A stretch of 64,000 nt of DNA from Colletes latitarsis (Eukaryota > Arthropoda > Insecta > Hymenoptera > Colletidae), in contig NC_135141.1 in the NCBI RefSeq assembly GCF_051014445.1, forward strand, positions 12,710,001-12,774,000. The letters run 5' to 3'. This document shows, piece after piece, positions 24,453-37,356 of this stretch. Made by a program: the position numbers and the translations under genes. The notes under the pieces were generated by a model. That model was not told the origin of the DNA. It was given only the letters and a program-made list of their open reading frames with translations, and did not search any database. The number at the start of each line of letters is the position of its first letter. The stretch's first letter is position 1.

Positions 24453-24818
24453 TGATCCATTTCAAGTTTAATTGACTGTTACAGTGTGGTACCACATTTC
24501 TGCGTGATCCAATCCAGAAAGAGCCCAGGATCTGGCCAACAGGTATGCGAGAGATGCGAAAGTATGTGCCAGATGAGGGCAAATGCCTGACATAACCCAG
24601 ACCCAACCGGTGTTATCCTCTAAAATATACATCGAAACCAGGATTAATTGACTGTTTCAGAGTGGTACCACATTACTCCGTGATCCAATCCAGAATTAGC
24701 CCAGGATCTGGCCAACAGGTATGCGAGAGATGCGAAAGTATGTGCCAGATGAGGGCAAATGCCCGACATAACCCAGACCCAACCGGTGTTATCCTCTAAA
24801 ATATACATCGAAACCGGG

Positions 24819-24976
24819 TTTAATCGACTGTTTCAGGGTTATCCAAACCAGAAAAAGCCCAGGATCTGGCCAACAAGTAGGAGAAAAAAGCGAACGCATG
24901 TGCCAGATGAGGGCAAATCCCAGACATAACACAGACCTAACCGGTGTTATCCTCTAAAATATTGATCCATTTCAAG
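24819..24976 (+). repeat. 158-bp deleted monomer in block C
   Basis: TTTAATCGACTGTTTCAGGG runs into TTATCCAAACC, with the palindrome block missing. The distance between flanking TTTA starts is exactly 158 bp. The flanking repeats at 24451 and 24961 (ATTGATCCATTTCAAG) are 510 bp apart, which equals two 176-bp units plus one 158-bp unit. Confidence 0.92.
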
Positions 24977-26097
24977 TTTAATTGACTGTTACAGTGTGGT
25001 ACCACATTTCTGCGTGATCCAAACCAGAAATAGCCCAGGATCTGGCCAACAAGTATGCGATAAATGCGAAAGTATGAGCTAGATGGTTGCAAATACCAGA
25101 CCTAACACAAACCTAACCGTTATGTTCCTCTAAAATATTGTTCGAATCCAGGTTGAATTGACTGTTTCAGAGTGGTACCACATTTCTACGTGATACAAAC
25201 CAGAAATATGCCAGGAACTGGCTAACAAGTATGCGAAAAATGCGAATGTATGAGCCAGATGAGGGCAAATCCCAGACATAACCCAGAACTAACTGTTGTT
25301 ATCGTCTAAAATATTGTTCGAATCCAGGGTGAATTGACTGTTTCAGTGTGGTACCACATTACAACGTGATCCAAACCAGTAAAACCCAGGATCTGGCCAG
25401 AAGGTATGCGAAAGATGCGACAGTATGAGCTAGATGAGGGCAAATTCCAGACCTAACCCAGACCTAACTGTTGTTATCGTCTAAAATATAGATCTAATCC
25501 AGGTTTAATTGACTGTTGCAGTGTGGTACGACATTACTACGTGATCCAGACCAGAGGAAAAACCAGCATCTGGCGAACAAGTTTGCGATAAATGCGAAAG
25601 TATAAGCCAGATGAGGGCAAATCCCAGCCATACACCAGACCTAATCGGTGTTATCCTCTAAAATATTGTTCCAATCCAAGTTTAATTGACAGTTTCAGTG
25701 TGGTACCACGTTACTACGTGTTCCAAACCAGTACAACCCTAGGATCTGGCCAACAAGTATGCGATAACTGCGAAAGTATGCGCCAGATGATTTCAAATAC
25801 CAGACCTAACACAAACCTGACAGGTGTTATCCTCTAAAATATAGATCGAAACCAGACTTAATTTTCTGTTTCAGTGTGGTACCACATTACTACGTTATCC
25901 AAACCAGAAAAAGCCCAAGATCTGGTCAGCAGGTATGCGATAAATGCGAAAGTATGAGCCAGATGATGGCAAATCCCAATAAGACAGATCTAACTGGTGT
26001 TATCCTCTAAAATATAGATCGAATCCAGGTTTAGTGGACTGTTTCAGTGTGGTACCACACTTCTACGTGATACAAACCAGAGAACCCCAGGATCTGG

Positions 26098-26541
26098 TCA
26101 ACAGGTATGCGAAAGATGCGGTAGTATGAGCTAGATGATGGCAAATCCCAGACATGACCCAGACCTAAGCGGTGTTATCCTCTAAAATATAGATCGAAAC
26201 CAGGTCCAATTGACAGTTTCAGTGTGGTACCACATTACTGCGTGATCCAAACCAGAAAACCCCAGGATCTGGCCAACATGTATCCGAAAAATGCGAAAGT
26301 GTGAGCCAGATGAGGGCAAATCCCAGACAGAAACGTGTGGCAACAGGAGTCTTGCTCTAAAATATTGTTCGAATCCAGGTTTCATTGACTGTTTCAATGT
26401 GGTAGCACATTACTACGTCATCCAAACCAGAAAAAACCCAGGATCTGGCCAATACGTATGCGAAAGATGCGACAGTATGAGGCAGATGATGGCAAATCCC
26501 AGACATAACCCAGACCTAACCGGTGTTATCCTCTAAAATAT
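26098..26541 (+). repeat. Block C duplication copy 2 (offset 2089 bp)
   Basis: Same subtype order as 24009-24452. Because 2089 is not a multiple of 176, the interval between the copies includes shortened monomers. Confidence 0.85.
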
Positions 26542-28250
26542 AGATCAAATCCAGGTTTAGTGGACTGTTTCAGTGTGGTACCACATTACTACATGATCCA
26601 AACCAGAAAATCCCAGGATCTGGCCAACAGGTATGCGAAAGATGCGATAGTATGAGCCAGATGATGGCAAATCCCAGACATAACCCTGACCTTACCGGTG
26701 TTATCCTCTAAAATATAAATCGAAACCAGGATTAATTGACTGTTTCAGTGTGGTACGACATTTCTACGTGATACGAACCAGAAATAACCCAGGATATGGC
26801 CAACAGGTATGCGAAAGATGCGGTAGTATGAGCTAGATGATGGCAAATCCCAGACATAACCCAGAGCTAAGCGGTGTTATCCTCTAAAATATAAATCGAA
26901 ACCAGGTTTAATTGACTGTTTCAGTGTGGTACCACATTTCTGCGTGATCCAAACCAGAAATAGCCCAGGATCTGGCCAACAAGTACGCGATAAATGCGAA
27001 AGTACGAGCCAGATGGTTGCAAATACCAGACATAACACAAACCTGACCGTTGTTTTCCTCTAAAATATTGTTCGAATCCAGGTTGAATTGACTGTTTCAG
27101 TGTTGTTGCACATTACTACGTCATCCAAGCCAGAAAAAACCCAGGATCTGGCAAATAGGTATGCGAAAGATGCGACAGTATGAGCCAGATGATGGCAAAT
27201 CCCAGACATAACCCAGACCTAACCGGTGTTATCCTCTAAAATATAGATCAAATCCAGGTTTAGTGGACTATTTCAGTGTGGTACCACATTTCTACGTGAT
27301 AAAAACCAGAAATAAGCCAGGATCTGGCTAACAAGTATGCGAAAAATGCGAATTTATGAGCCAGATGAGGGCAAATCCCAGACATAACCCAGACCTAACC
27401 GGTGTTATCCTCTAAAATATAGATCGAAACCAGGTTTAATTGACAGTTTCAGTGTGGTACCACATTACTACGTGATCCAAACCAGAAAACCCCAGGATCT
27501 GGCCAACAGGTATGCGAAAGATGCGAAAGTATGAGCCAGATGAGGGCAAATGCCAGACATAACCCAGACCCACGCGGTGTTATCCTCTAAAATATACATC
27601 GAAACCAGGTATAATTGACTGTTTCAGGGTTATCCAAACCAGAAAAAGCCCAGGATCTGGCCAACAGGTATGCGAAAGATGCGATAGTATGAGCCAGATG
27701 ATGGCAAATGCCAGACATAACCCAGACCTAACCGGTGTTATCCTCTAAAATATAAATCGAAACCAGGTTTAATTGACCGTTTCAATGTGGCACCACATTA
27801 CTACGTGATCCAAACCACAAAACCCCAGGATCTGGCCAACAGGTATGCGAAAGATGCGACAGTATGAGCCAGATTATGGCAAGTCCCAGACCTAACCCTG
27901 ACCTTACCGGTGTTATCCTCTAAAATATAAATCGAAACCTGGTTTAATTGACTGTTTCAGTGTGGTACCACATTACTGCGTCATCCAAACCAGAAATAGC
28001 CCAGGATCTGGCCAGCAGGTATGCGAAAGATGCGAAAGTATGAGCCAGATGAGGGCAAATCCCAGACATCACCCAGACCCAACCGGTGTTATCCTCTAAG
28101 ATATACATCGAAACCAGGTATAATTGACTGTTTCAGGGTTATCCAAACCAGAAAATGCCCAGGATCTGGCCAACAACTATGCGAAAAATGCGAAGTTATG
28201 AGCCAGATGAGGGCAAATCCCAGACATAACCAAGACCTAACCGGTGTTAT
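26541..28250 (+). repeat. Segment D1, first copy (offset 10816 bp)
   Basis: It begins at TAGATCAAATCCAGG and matches 37357-39066 almost base for base, including the rare GACTATTTCAG, GTGTTGTTGCACATTAC, CAGACCCACGCGGTG and ATTATGGCAAGTCCC. It includes several 158-bp monomers. Confidence 0.92.
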
Positions 28251-30740
28251 CCTCTAAAATATTGCTCCAATCCAAGTTTAATTGACTGTTTCAGTGTGGT
28301 ACCACATTACTGCGTGATCCAAACCAGAAAAAACGCAGGATCTGGCCAACAAGTATGCGATAAATGTGAAAGTATGAGCCAGATGATTGCAAATACCAGA
28401 CCTAACACAAACCTAACCGGCGTTATCCTCTAAAATATAGATCAAAACCAGATTTAATTTTCCGTTTCAGTGTTGTACCACATTTACTACGTGATCCAAA
28501 CTAGAAAAAGCCCAGGTTCTGGCCAAGAAGTATGCGAAAAAAGCGAAATTGTGAGCCAGATAAGGGCAAATCCCAGACATAACCCTGACCTTACCGGTGT
28601 TATCCTCTAAAATATAAATCGAAACCTGGTATAATTGACTGCTTCAGGGTTATCCAAACCAGAAAAAGCCCAGGATCTGGCCAACAACTATGCGAAGAAT
28701 GCGAAGTTATGAGCCAGATGAGGGCAAAGCCCAGACATAACCAAGACCTAACCGGTGTTATCCTCTAAAATATTGCTCCAATCCAAGTTTAATTGACACT
28801 TTCAGTGTGGTACCACATTACTGCGTGATCCAAACCAGAAAAAACCCAGGACCTGGCAAACAAGTATGCGATAAATGCGAAAGTATGAGCCAGATGATTG
28901 CAAATACCAGGCCTAACACAAACCTAACCAGTGTTATCCTCTAAAATATAAATCGAAACCAGATTTAAGATTCTGTTTCAGTGTGGCACCACATTACTAC
29001 GTTATTCAAACCAGAAGAAAACCCAGGATCTGGCCAACAGGTATGCGAAAGATGCGATAGTTTGAGCCAGATCATGGCAAATCCCAGACATAACCCTGAC
29101 CTAACCGGTGTTAGCCTCTAAAATATACATCGAAACCAGGTTTAATTGACTGTTTCAGGGTTATCCAAACCAGAAAAAGCCAGGATCTGGCCAACAGGTA
29201 TGCGAAAGATGCGATAGTATGAGCCAGATGATGGCAAATCCCAGACATAACCCTGACCTAACCGGTGTTATCCTTTAAAATATACATCGAAACCAGGTTT
29301 AATTGACTGTTTCAGGGTTATCCAAACCAGAAAAAGCCCAGGATCTGGCCAACCGGTATGCGAAAGATGCGATAGTATGAGCCACATGATGGCAAATCCC
29401 AGACATAACCCAGACATAACCGGTGTTATCCTCTAAAATATAAATCGAAACCAGGTTTAATTGACTGTTTCAGTGTGGTACCACATTACTGCGTGATCCC
29501 AACCAGAAACAGCCCAGGATCTGGCCAACAGGTATGCAAAAGATGCGAAAGTATGAGCCAGATGAGGGCGAATCCCAGACATAACCCAGACCTAACCGGT
29601 GTTATCCTTTAAAATATACATCGAAACCAGGTTTAATTGACTGTTTCAGGGTTATCCAAACCAGAAAAAGCCCAGGATCTGGCTAACAAGTATGCGAAAG
29701 ATGCGATAGTATGAGCCAGATGAGGGCAAATTCCAGACATAAGCCAGACCTACCCTGTGTAATCCTCTAGAATATTTATCCAATTCAAGTTTAATTGACT
29801 GTTTCAGTGTGGTAACACATTACTATGTGATCCAAACTCGAAAAAGCCCAGGATCTGGCCAACAGGTATTCGAATGATGCGAAAGTATGAGCATAATGAG
29901 GGCAAATCCCAGATATAACCCAGACCTAACCGGTGTTATCCTCTAAAATATAGATCGAATCCAGGTTTAGTGTTCTGTTTCAGTGTGGTACCACATTTCT
30001 ACGTGATCCAAACCAGAAAAAACCCAGGATCTGGCTAACAAGTATGCGAAAGATGTGATAGTATGAGCCAGATGAGGGCAAGGCCCAGACATAAGCCAGA
30101 CCTAACCCGTGTTATCCTCTCAAATATTGATCCAATCCAAGTTTAATTGACTGTTTCAGTATGGTAGCACATTACTGCGTGATCCAAACTAGAAAAAGCC
30201 CAGGATCTGGCCAACAGGTATGCGAATGATGCGACAGTATGAGCCAAATGAAGGCAATTGCCAGACATAGCCCAAGCCGAATCGGTGTTATCCTCTATGA
30301 TATAGATCGAATCCAGGTTTAGTGGGCTGTTTCAGTGTGGTAGCACATTACTACGTGATCCAAACTAGAAAAAGCCCAGGATCTGGCCAACAGGTATGCG
30401 AATGATGTGATAGTATGAGCCTAATGAGGGCAAATCCCTGACATAACCCTGACCTAACCGGTGTTATCCTCTAAAACATAAATCGAAATCAGGCTTAATT
30501 GACTGTTTCAGTGTGGTACCACATTACTGCGTGATCCAAACCAGAAGAATACCCAGGATCTGGCCAACATGTATGCGATTAATGCGAAAGTATGAGCCAG
30601 TTGAGGGCAAATTCCAGACATAACCCAGACCTAACCGGTGTTATCCTCTAGAATATTGATCCTGTCCAAGTTTAATTGACAGTTTCAGTGTGGTACCACA
30701 TTACTACGTTATCCAAACCAGAAAATCCCAGGATCTGTCC
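28077..30740 (+). repeat. Segment D3, first copy (offset 11994-11995 bp)
   Basis: Recurs at 40071-42735 with a 1-bp indel near 29180 (AAAAAGCC versus AAAAAGGCC). It includes the rare TTTAAGATTCTG, CACATTTACTACG, TGTGTAATCCTCTAG and the CCGAATCGGTG motif. Confidence 0.92.
29141..29455 (+). repeat. Two consecutive short monomers (157 and 158 bp)
   Basis: TTTA starts at 29141, 29298 and 29456. The first has lost one more base in AAAAAGCCAGG. Related pairs occur in the D3 copy near 41.1-41.45 kb, where the base is present. Confidence 0.9.
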
Positions 30741-33700
30741 AACAGGTATGCGAAAGATGCGATAGTATGAGCCAGATGAGGGCAAATCCCAGACATAACA
30801 CTGACCTAACCGGTGTTATCCTCAAAAATATACATCGAATCCAGATTTAATTTTCTGTTTCAGTGTGGTACCACATTACTACGTAATCCAAAATAGAAGA
30901 AGCCCAGGATCTGGCCAACAGGTATGCGAATGATGCGAAAGTATGTGCCAAATGAAGGCACTTCCCAGACATAACCCAAGCCTAAGCGGTGTTATCCTCT
31001 ATGATATAGATCGAATCCAGGTTTAGTGGACAGTTTCAGTGTGGTAGCACATTACTACGTGATCCAAGCTAGAAAAAGCCCAGGATCTGGCCAACAGATA
31101 TGCGAAAGATGCGAAAGTATGACCCAGATGAGGGCAAATGCCTGACATAACCAAGACCCAACCGGTGTTATCCTCTAAAATATTGATCCAATCCAAGTTT
31201 AATTGACAGTCTCAGTGTGGTACCACATTACTACGTGATCCAAACTAGTAAAACCCTAGCATCTGGCCAACAAGTATGCGCTAAATGCGAAAGTATGAGC
31301 CAGATGATTGCAAATCCCAGACATAACCCTGACCTAACCGGTGTTATCCTTTAAAATATACATCGAAACCAGGTTTAATTGACTGTTTCAGGGTTATCCA
31401 AACCAGAAAAAGCCCAGGATCTGTCCAACATGTATGCGAAAGATGCGATAGTATAAGCCACATGAGGGCAAATCCCAGACATAACCCAAACCTAACCGGT
31501 GTTATCCTCTAAAATATACATCGAAACCAGGTTTAAATGACTGTTTCAGTGTGGTACCACATTTCTACCTGATCCAAACCAGAAATAACCCAGGATCTGG
31601 CTAACAAGTATGCGAAAAAAGCGAAAGTATGAGCCAGATGATTGCAAATCCCAGACATAACCCTGACCTAACCGGTGTTATCCTTTAAAATATACATCGA
31701 AACCAGGTTTAATTGACTGTTTCAGGGTTATCCAAACCAGAAAAAGCCCAGGATCTGTCCAACAGGTATGCGAAAGATGCGATAGTATAAGCCACATGAG
31801 GGCAAATCCCAGACATAACCCAAACCTAACCGGTGTTATCCTCTAAAATATACATCGAAACCAGGTTTAAATGACTGTTTCAGTGTGGTACCACATTTCT
31901 ACCTGATCCAAACCAGAAATAACCCAGGATCTGGCTAACAAGTATGCGAAAAAAGCGAATGTATGAGCCAGATGAGGGCAAATCCCAGACATAACGCAGA
32001 CCTAACCGGTGTTATCCTCTAAAATTTAGATCGGAACCAGGTTTAATTGACAGTTTCTGTGTGGTACCACATTACTACGTGATCCAAACCAGAAAACCCC
32101 AGGATCTGTCCAACTGGTATGCGAAAGATGCGATAGTATGAGCCAGATGATGGCAAATCCCAGACATAACCCTGACCTAACCGTTGTTATCATCTAAAAT
32201 ATAAATCGAAACCAGGCTTAATTGACTGTTTCAGTGTGGTACCACATTACTGCGTGATCCAAACCAGAAATAGCCCAGGATCTGGCCAACAGGTATGCGA
32301 AAGATGCGAAAGTATGAGCCACATGAGGGCAAATGCCAGACATAACCAAGACCCAACCGGTGTTATCCTCTAAAATATACATCGAAACCAGGTGTAACTG
32401 ACTGTTTCAGGGTTATCCAAACCAGAAAAAGCCCAGGATCTGGCCAACAGGTATGCAAAAGATGCGATAGTATGAGCCAGATGATGGCAAATCCCAGACA
32501 TAACCCTGACCTAACCGGAGTTATCCTCTAAAATATAAATCGAAACCAGGCTTCATTGACTGTTTCAGTGTGGTAGCACATTACTGCGTGATCCCAACCA
32601 GAAATAGTCCAGGATCTGGCCAACAGTTATGCGAAAGATGCGAAAGTATGAGCCAGATGAGGGCAAATCCCAGACATATCCCAGACCTAACCGGTGTTAT
32701 CCTCTATGATATAGATCGAATCCAGGTTTAGTGGGCTGTTTCAGTGTGGTAGCACATTACTACGTGATCCAAACTAGAAAAAGCCCAGGATCTGGCCAAC
32801 AGGTATGCGAATGATGCGAAAGTTTGAGCCAAATGGGGGCAAATCCCTGACATAACCCTGACCTAACCGGTGTTATCCTCTAAAACATAAATCGAAACCA
32901 GGCTTAATTGACTGTTTCAGTGTGGTACCACATTACTGCGTGATCCAAACCAGAAGAATACCCAGGATCTGGCCAACATGTATGCGATTAATGCGAAAGT
33001 ATGAGCCAGATGAGGGCAAATTCCAGACATAACCCAGACCTAACCGGTGTTATCATCTAGAATATTGATCCAGTCCAAGTTTAATTGACAGTTTCAGTGT
33101 GGTACCACATTACTACGTTATCCAAACCAGAAATAGCCCAGGATCTGGCCAACAGGTATGCGAAAGATGCGATAGTATGAGCCAGATGAGGGCAAATCCC
33201 AGACATAACACTGACCTAACCGGTGTTATCCTCAAAAATATACATCGAAACCAGGTTTAACTGACTGTTTCAGGGTTATCCAAACCAGAAAAAGCCCAGG
33301 ATCTGGCCAACAGGTATGCAAAAGATGCAATAGTATGAGCCAGATGATGGCAAATCCCAGACATAACCCTGACCTAACCGGAGTTATCCTCTAAAATATA
33401 TATCGAAACCAGGCTTAATTGACTGTTTCAGTGTGGTAGCACATTACTGCGTGATCCCAACCAGAAATAGCCCAGGATCTGGCCAACAGTTATGCGAAAG
33501 ATGCGAAAGTATGAGCCAGATGAGGGCAAATCCCAGACATATCCCAGACCTAACCGGTGTTATCCTCTAGAATATTGATCCAGTCCAAGTTTAATTGACA
33601 GTTTCAGTGTGGTACCACATTACTACGTTATCCAAACCAGAAATAGCCCAGGATCTGGCCAACAGGTATGCGAAAGATGCGATAGTATGAGCCAGATGAG

Positions 33701-34858
33701 GGCAAATCCCAGACATAACACTGACCTAACCGGTGTTATCCTCAAAAATATACATCGAAACCAGGTTTAATTGACTGTTTCAGTGTGGTACGACATTACT
33801 GCGTGATCCAAACCAGAAAAAAACCCAGGATCTGGCCAACAGGTATGCGAAGGATGCGATAGTATGAGCCAGATGATGGCAAATCCCAGACATAACCCTG
33901 ACCTAACCGTTGTTATCATCTAAAATATAAATCGAAACCAGGCTTAATTGACTGTTTCAGTGTGGTACCACAATACTGCGTGATCCAAACCAGAAATAGC
34001 CCAGGATCTGGCCAACAGGTATGCGAAAGATGCGAAAGTATGAGCCACATGAGGGCAAATGCCAGACATAACCAAGACCCAACCGGTGTTATCCTCTAAA
34101 ATATACATCGAAACCAGGTTTAACTGACTGTCTCAGGGTTATCCAAACTAGAAGAAGCCCAGGATCTGGCCAACAGGTATGCAAAAGATGCGATTGTATG
34201 AGCCAGATGATGGCAAATCCCAGACATAGCCCTGACCTAACCGGAGTTATCTTCTAAAATATAAATCGAAACCAGGCTAAATTGACTGTTTCAGTGCGGT
34301 AGCACATTACTGCGTGATCCCAACCAGAAATAGCCCAGGATCTGGCCAACAGTTATGCGAAAGATGCGAAAGTATGAGCCAGATGAGGGCAAATCCCAGA
34401 CATATTCCAGACCTAACCGGTGTTATCCTCTAGAATATTGATCCAGTCCAAGTTTAATTGACAGTTTCAGTGTGGTACCACATTACGACGTGATCCAAAC
34501 CAGAAAATCCCAGGATCTCTCCAACAGGTATGCGAAAGATGCGATAGTATGAGCCAGATGAGGGCAAATCCCAGACATAACCCTGACCTAACCGGTGTTA
34601 TCCTCCAAAATATACATCGAAACCAGGTTTAATTGACTGTTTCAGTGTGCTACGACATTACTGCGTGATCCAAACCAGAAGAATACCCAGGATCTGGCCA
34701 ACAAGTATGCGATTAATGCGAAAGTATGAGCCAGATGATTGCAAATACCAGACCTAACGCAAACCTAACCGTTGTTATCCTCTAAAATATTGTTCGAATC
34801 CAGGTTGAATTGACTGTTTCAGTGTGGTACCACATTACTGCGTGATCCAAACCAGAAA
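29510..34858 (+). repeat. Segment D6, first copy (offset 21584, then 21408 bp)
   Basis: About 5.3 kb that recurs at 51094-56266. The offset changes by 176 bp near 32.70 kb, where this copy has one monomer more. It is the longest duplicated segment I traced in the window. Confidence 0.88.
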
Positions 34859-34939
34859 AAACCCAGGATCTGGCTAACAAGTATGCGAAAGATGCGATAG
34901 TATGAGCCAGATGATGGCAAATCCCAGACATAACCCTGA

Positions 34940-37185
34940 CCTAACCGGTGTTATCCTTTAAAATATACATCGAAACCAGGTTTAATTGACTGTTTCAGGG
35001 TTATCCAAACCAGAAAAAGCCCAGGATCTGGCCAACAGGTATGCGAAAGATGGGATAGTATGAGCCAGATGATGGCAAATCCCAGACATAACCCTGACCT
35101 AACCGGTGTTAGCCTCTAAAATATACATCGAAACCAGGTTTAATTGACTGTATCAGGGTTATCCAAACCAGAAAAGGGCCAGGATCTGGCCAACAGGTAT
35201 GCGAAGGATGCGATAGTATGAGCCAGATGATGGCAAATCCCAGACATAACCCTGACCTAACCGGTGTTATCCTTTAAAATATACATCGAAACCAGGTTTA
35301 ATTGACTGTTTCAGGGTTATCCAAACCAGAAAAAGCCCAGGATCTGGCCAACAGGTATGCGAAAGATGCGATAGTATGAGCCAGATGATGGCAAATCCCA
35401 GACATAACCCAGACATAACCGGTGTTATCCTCTAAAATATAAATCGAAACCAGGTTTAATTGACTTTTTCAGTGTGGTACCACATTACTGCGTGATCCCA
35501 ACCAGAAACAGCCCAGGATCTGGCCAACAGGTATGCGAAAGATGCGAAAGTATGAGCCAGATGAGGGCGAATCCCAGACATAACCCAGACCTAACCGGTG
35601 TTATCCTCTAAAATATAAATCGAAACCAGGCTTAATTGACTGCTTCAGTGTGGTACCACATTACTGCGTGATCCAAACCAGAAAAAACCCAGGATCTGGC
35701 TAACAAGTATGCGAAAGATGCGATAGTATGAGCCAGATGAGGGCAAATCCCAGACATAAGCCAGACCTACCCTGTGTAATCCTCTAGAATATTTATCCAA
35801 TCCAAGTTTAATTGACTGTTTCAGTGTGGTAGCACATTACTACGTGATCCAAACCAGAAAAAACCCAGGATCTGGCTAACAAGTATGCGAAAGATGTGAT
35901 AGTACGAGCCAGATGAGGGCAAAGCCCAGACATAAGCCAGACCTAACCTGTGTAATCCTCTCAAATATTGATCCAATCCAAGTTTAATTGACTGTTTCAG
36001 TATGGTAGCACATTACTGCGTGATCCAAACTAGAAAAAGCCCAGGATCTGGCCAACAGGTATGCGAATGATGCGAAAGATTGAGCCAAATGAGGGCAAAT
36101 CCCTGACATAACCCTGACCTAACCGGTGTTATCCTCTAAAACATAAATCGAAACCAGGCTTAATTGACTGTTTCAGTGTGGTACCACATTACTGCGTGAT
36201 CCAAACCAGAAGAATACCCAGGATCTGGCCAACATGTATGCGATTAATGCGAAAGTATGAGCCAGATGAGGGCAAATCCCAGACATAACACTGACCTAAC
36301 CGGTGTTATCCTCAAAGATATACATCGAAACCAGATTTAATTTTCTGTTTCAGTGTGGTACCACATTACTACGTGATCCAAAATAGAAAAAGCCCAGGAT
36401 CTGGCCAACAGGTATGCGAATGATGCGAAAGTATGAGCCAAATGAAGGCAATTCCCAGACATAACCCAAGCCTAAGCGGTGTTATCCTCTATGATATAGA
36501 TCGAATCCAGGTTTAGTGGACTGTTTCAGTGTGGTAGCACATTACTACGTGATCCAAACTAGAAAAAGCCCAGGATCTGGCCAACAGGTATGCGAATGAT
36601 GCGAAAGTTTGAGCCAAATGAAGGCAAATCCCAGACATAACCCAAGCCTAAGCGGTGTAATCCTCTAAAATATTGATCCAATCCAAGTTTAATTGACTGT
36701 TTCAGTGTGCTAGCACATTGCTATGTGATCCAAACTAGAGGAAGCCCAGGATCTGGCCAACAGATATGCGAAAGATGCGAAAGTATGAGCCAGATGAGGG
36801 CAAATGCCTGACATAAGCCAGACCTAACCTGTGTTATCCTCTAAAATATTGATCCAATCCAAGTTTAATTGACTGTTTCTGTGTGGTAGCATATTACTAC
36901 GTGATCCAAACTGGAAAACCCCAGGATCTGGCCAACAGGTATGCGAAAGGTGCGATAGTATGAGCCAGATGATGGCAAATACCAGACCTAACACAAACCT
37001 AACCGTTGTTATCCTCTAAAATATACATCGAAACCAGGTTTAACTGACTGTTTCAGGGTTATCCAAACCAGAAAAAGCCCAGGATCTGGCCAACAGGTAT
37101 GCAAAAGATGCGATAGTATGAGCCAGATGATGGCAAATCCCAGACATAACCCTGACCTAACCGGAGTTATCCTCTAAAATATAGA
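34940..37185 (+). repeat. Segment D5, copy 1
   Basis: About 2.25 kb, beginning with the run of three short monomers and continuing through TGTGTAATCCTCTAG, CAGTATGGTAGCAC, AAAACATAAATCG and GTGTGCTAGCACATTGC. It recurs at 46390, 57563 and 62017. Confidence 0.92.
34981..35454 (+). repeat. Run of three consecutive 158-bp monomers, copy 1
   Basis: TTTA starts at 34981, 35139, 35297 and 35455 are exactly 158 bp apart. All three carry CAGGGTTATCC and lack the palindrome. The middle one has CTGTATCAGGG and GAAAAGGGCC. The 474-bp run is preserved in four places. Confidence 0.93.
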
Positions 37186-37356
37186 TCAAATCCAGGTTTA
37201 GTGGACTGTTTCAGTGTGGTACCACATTACTACATGATCCAAACCAGAAAATCCCAGGATCTGGCCAATACGTATGCGAAAGATGCGACAGTATGAGGCA
37301 GATGATGGCAAATCCCAGACATAACCCAGACCTAACCGGTGTTATCCTCTAAAATA

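Larger units (their letters stand above)
23940..26541 (+). repeat. Block C: transition between two HOR territories
   Basis: The order seen in block B stops at about 23.94 kb and the long segmental repeats of block D begin at about 26.54 kb. In between, monomers are mixed, with rare variants such as AGGTCCAATTGACAG, ATTGATCCATTTCAAG, CTGTTACAGTG and ACCGTTATGTTCC. The first 158-bp monomer of the right half occurs here. One internal duplication is listed separately. Still pure satellite. Confidence 0.85.

Noticed and set aside
24809..24826. Possible CENP-B box at ATCGAAACCGGGTTTAAT
   Set aside because: The spacing is wrong: the CENP-B core needs TTCG, seven bases and then CGGG, whereas here TCG and CGGG are four bases apart. 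The CCGGG is a single-copy variant of CCAGG.
28021..28257. Short open frames starting ATGCGAAAGATGCG (28021, 38837, 48885, 54213, 60058)
   Set aside because: All begin in the internal ATGCGAAAG repeat (or its diverged form) and end within one or two monomers. They are by-products of the satellite sequence.
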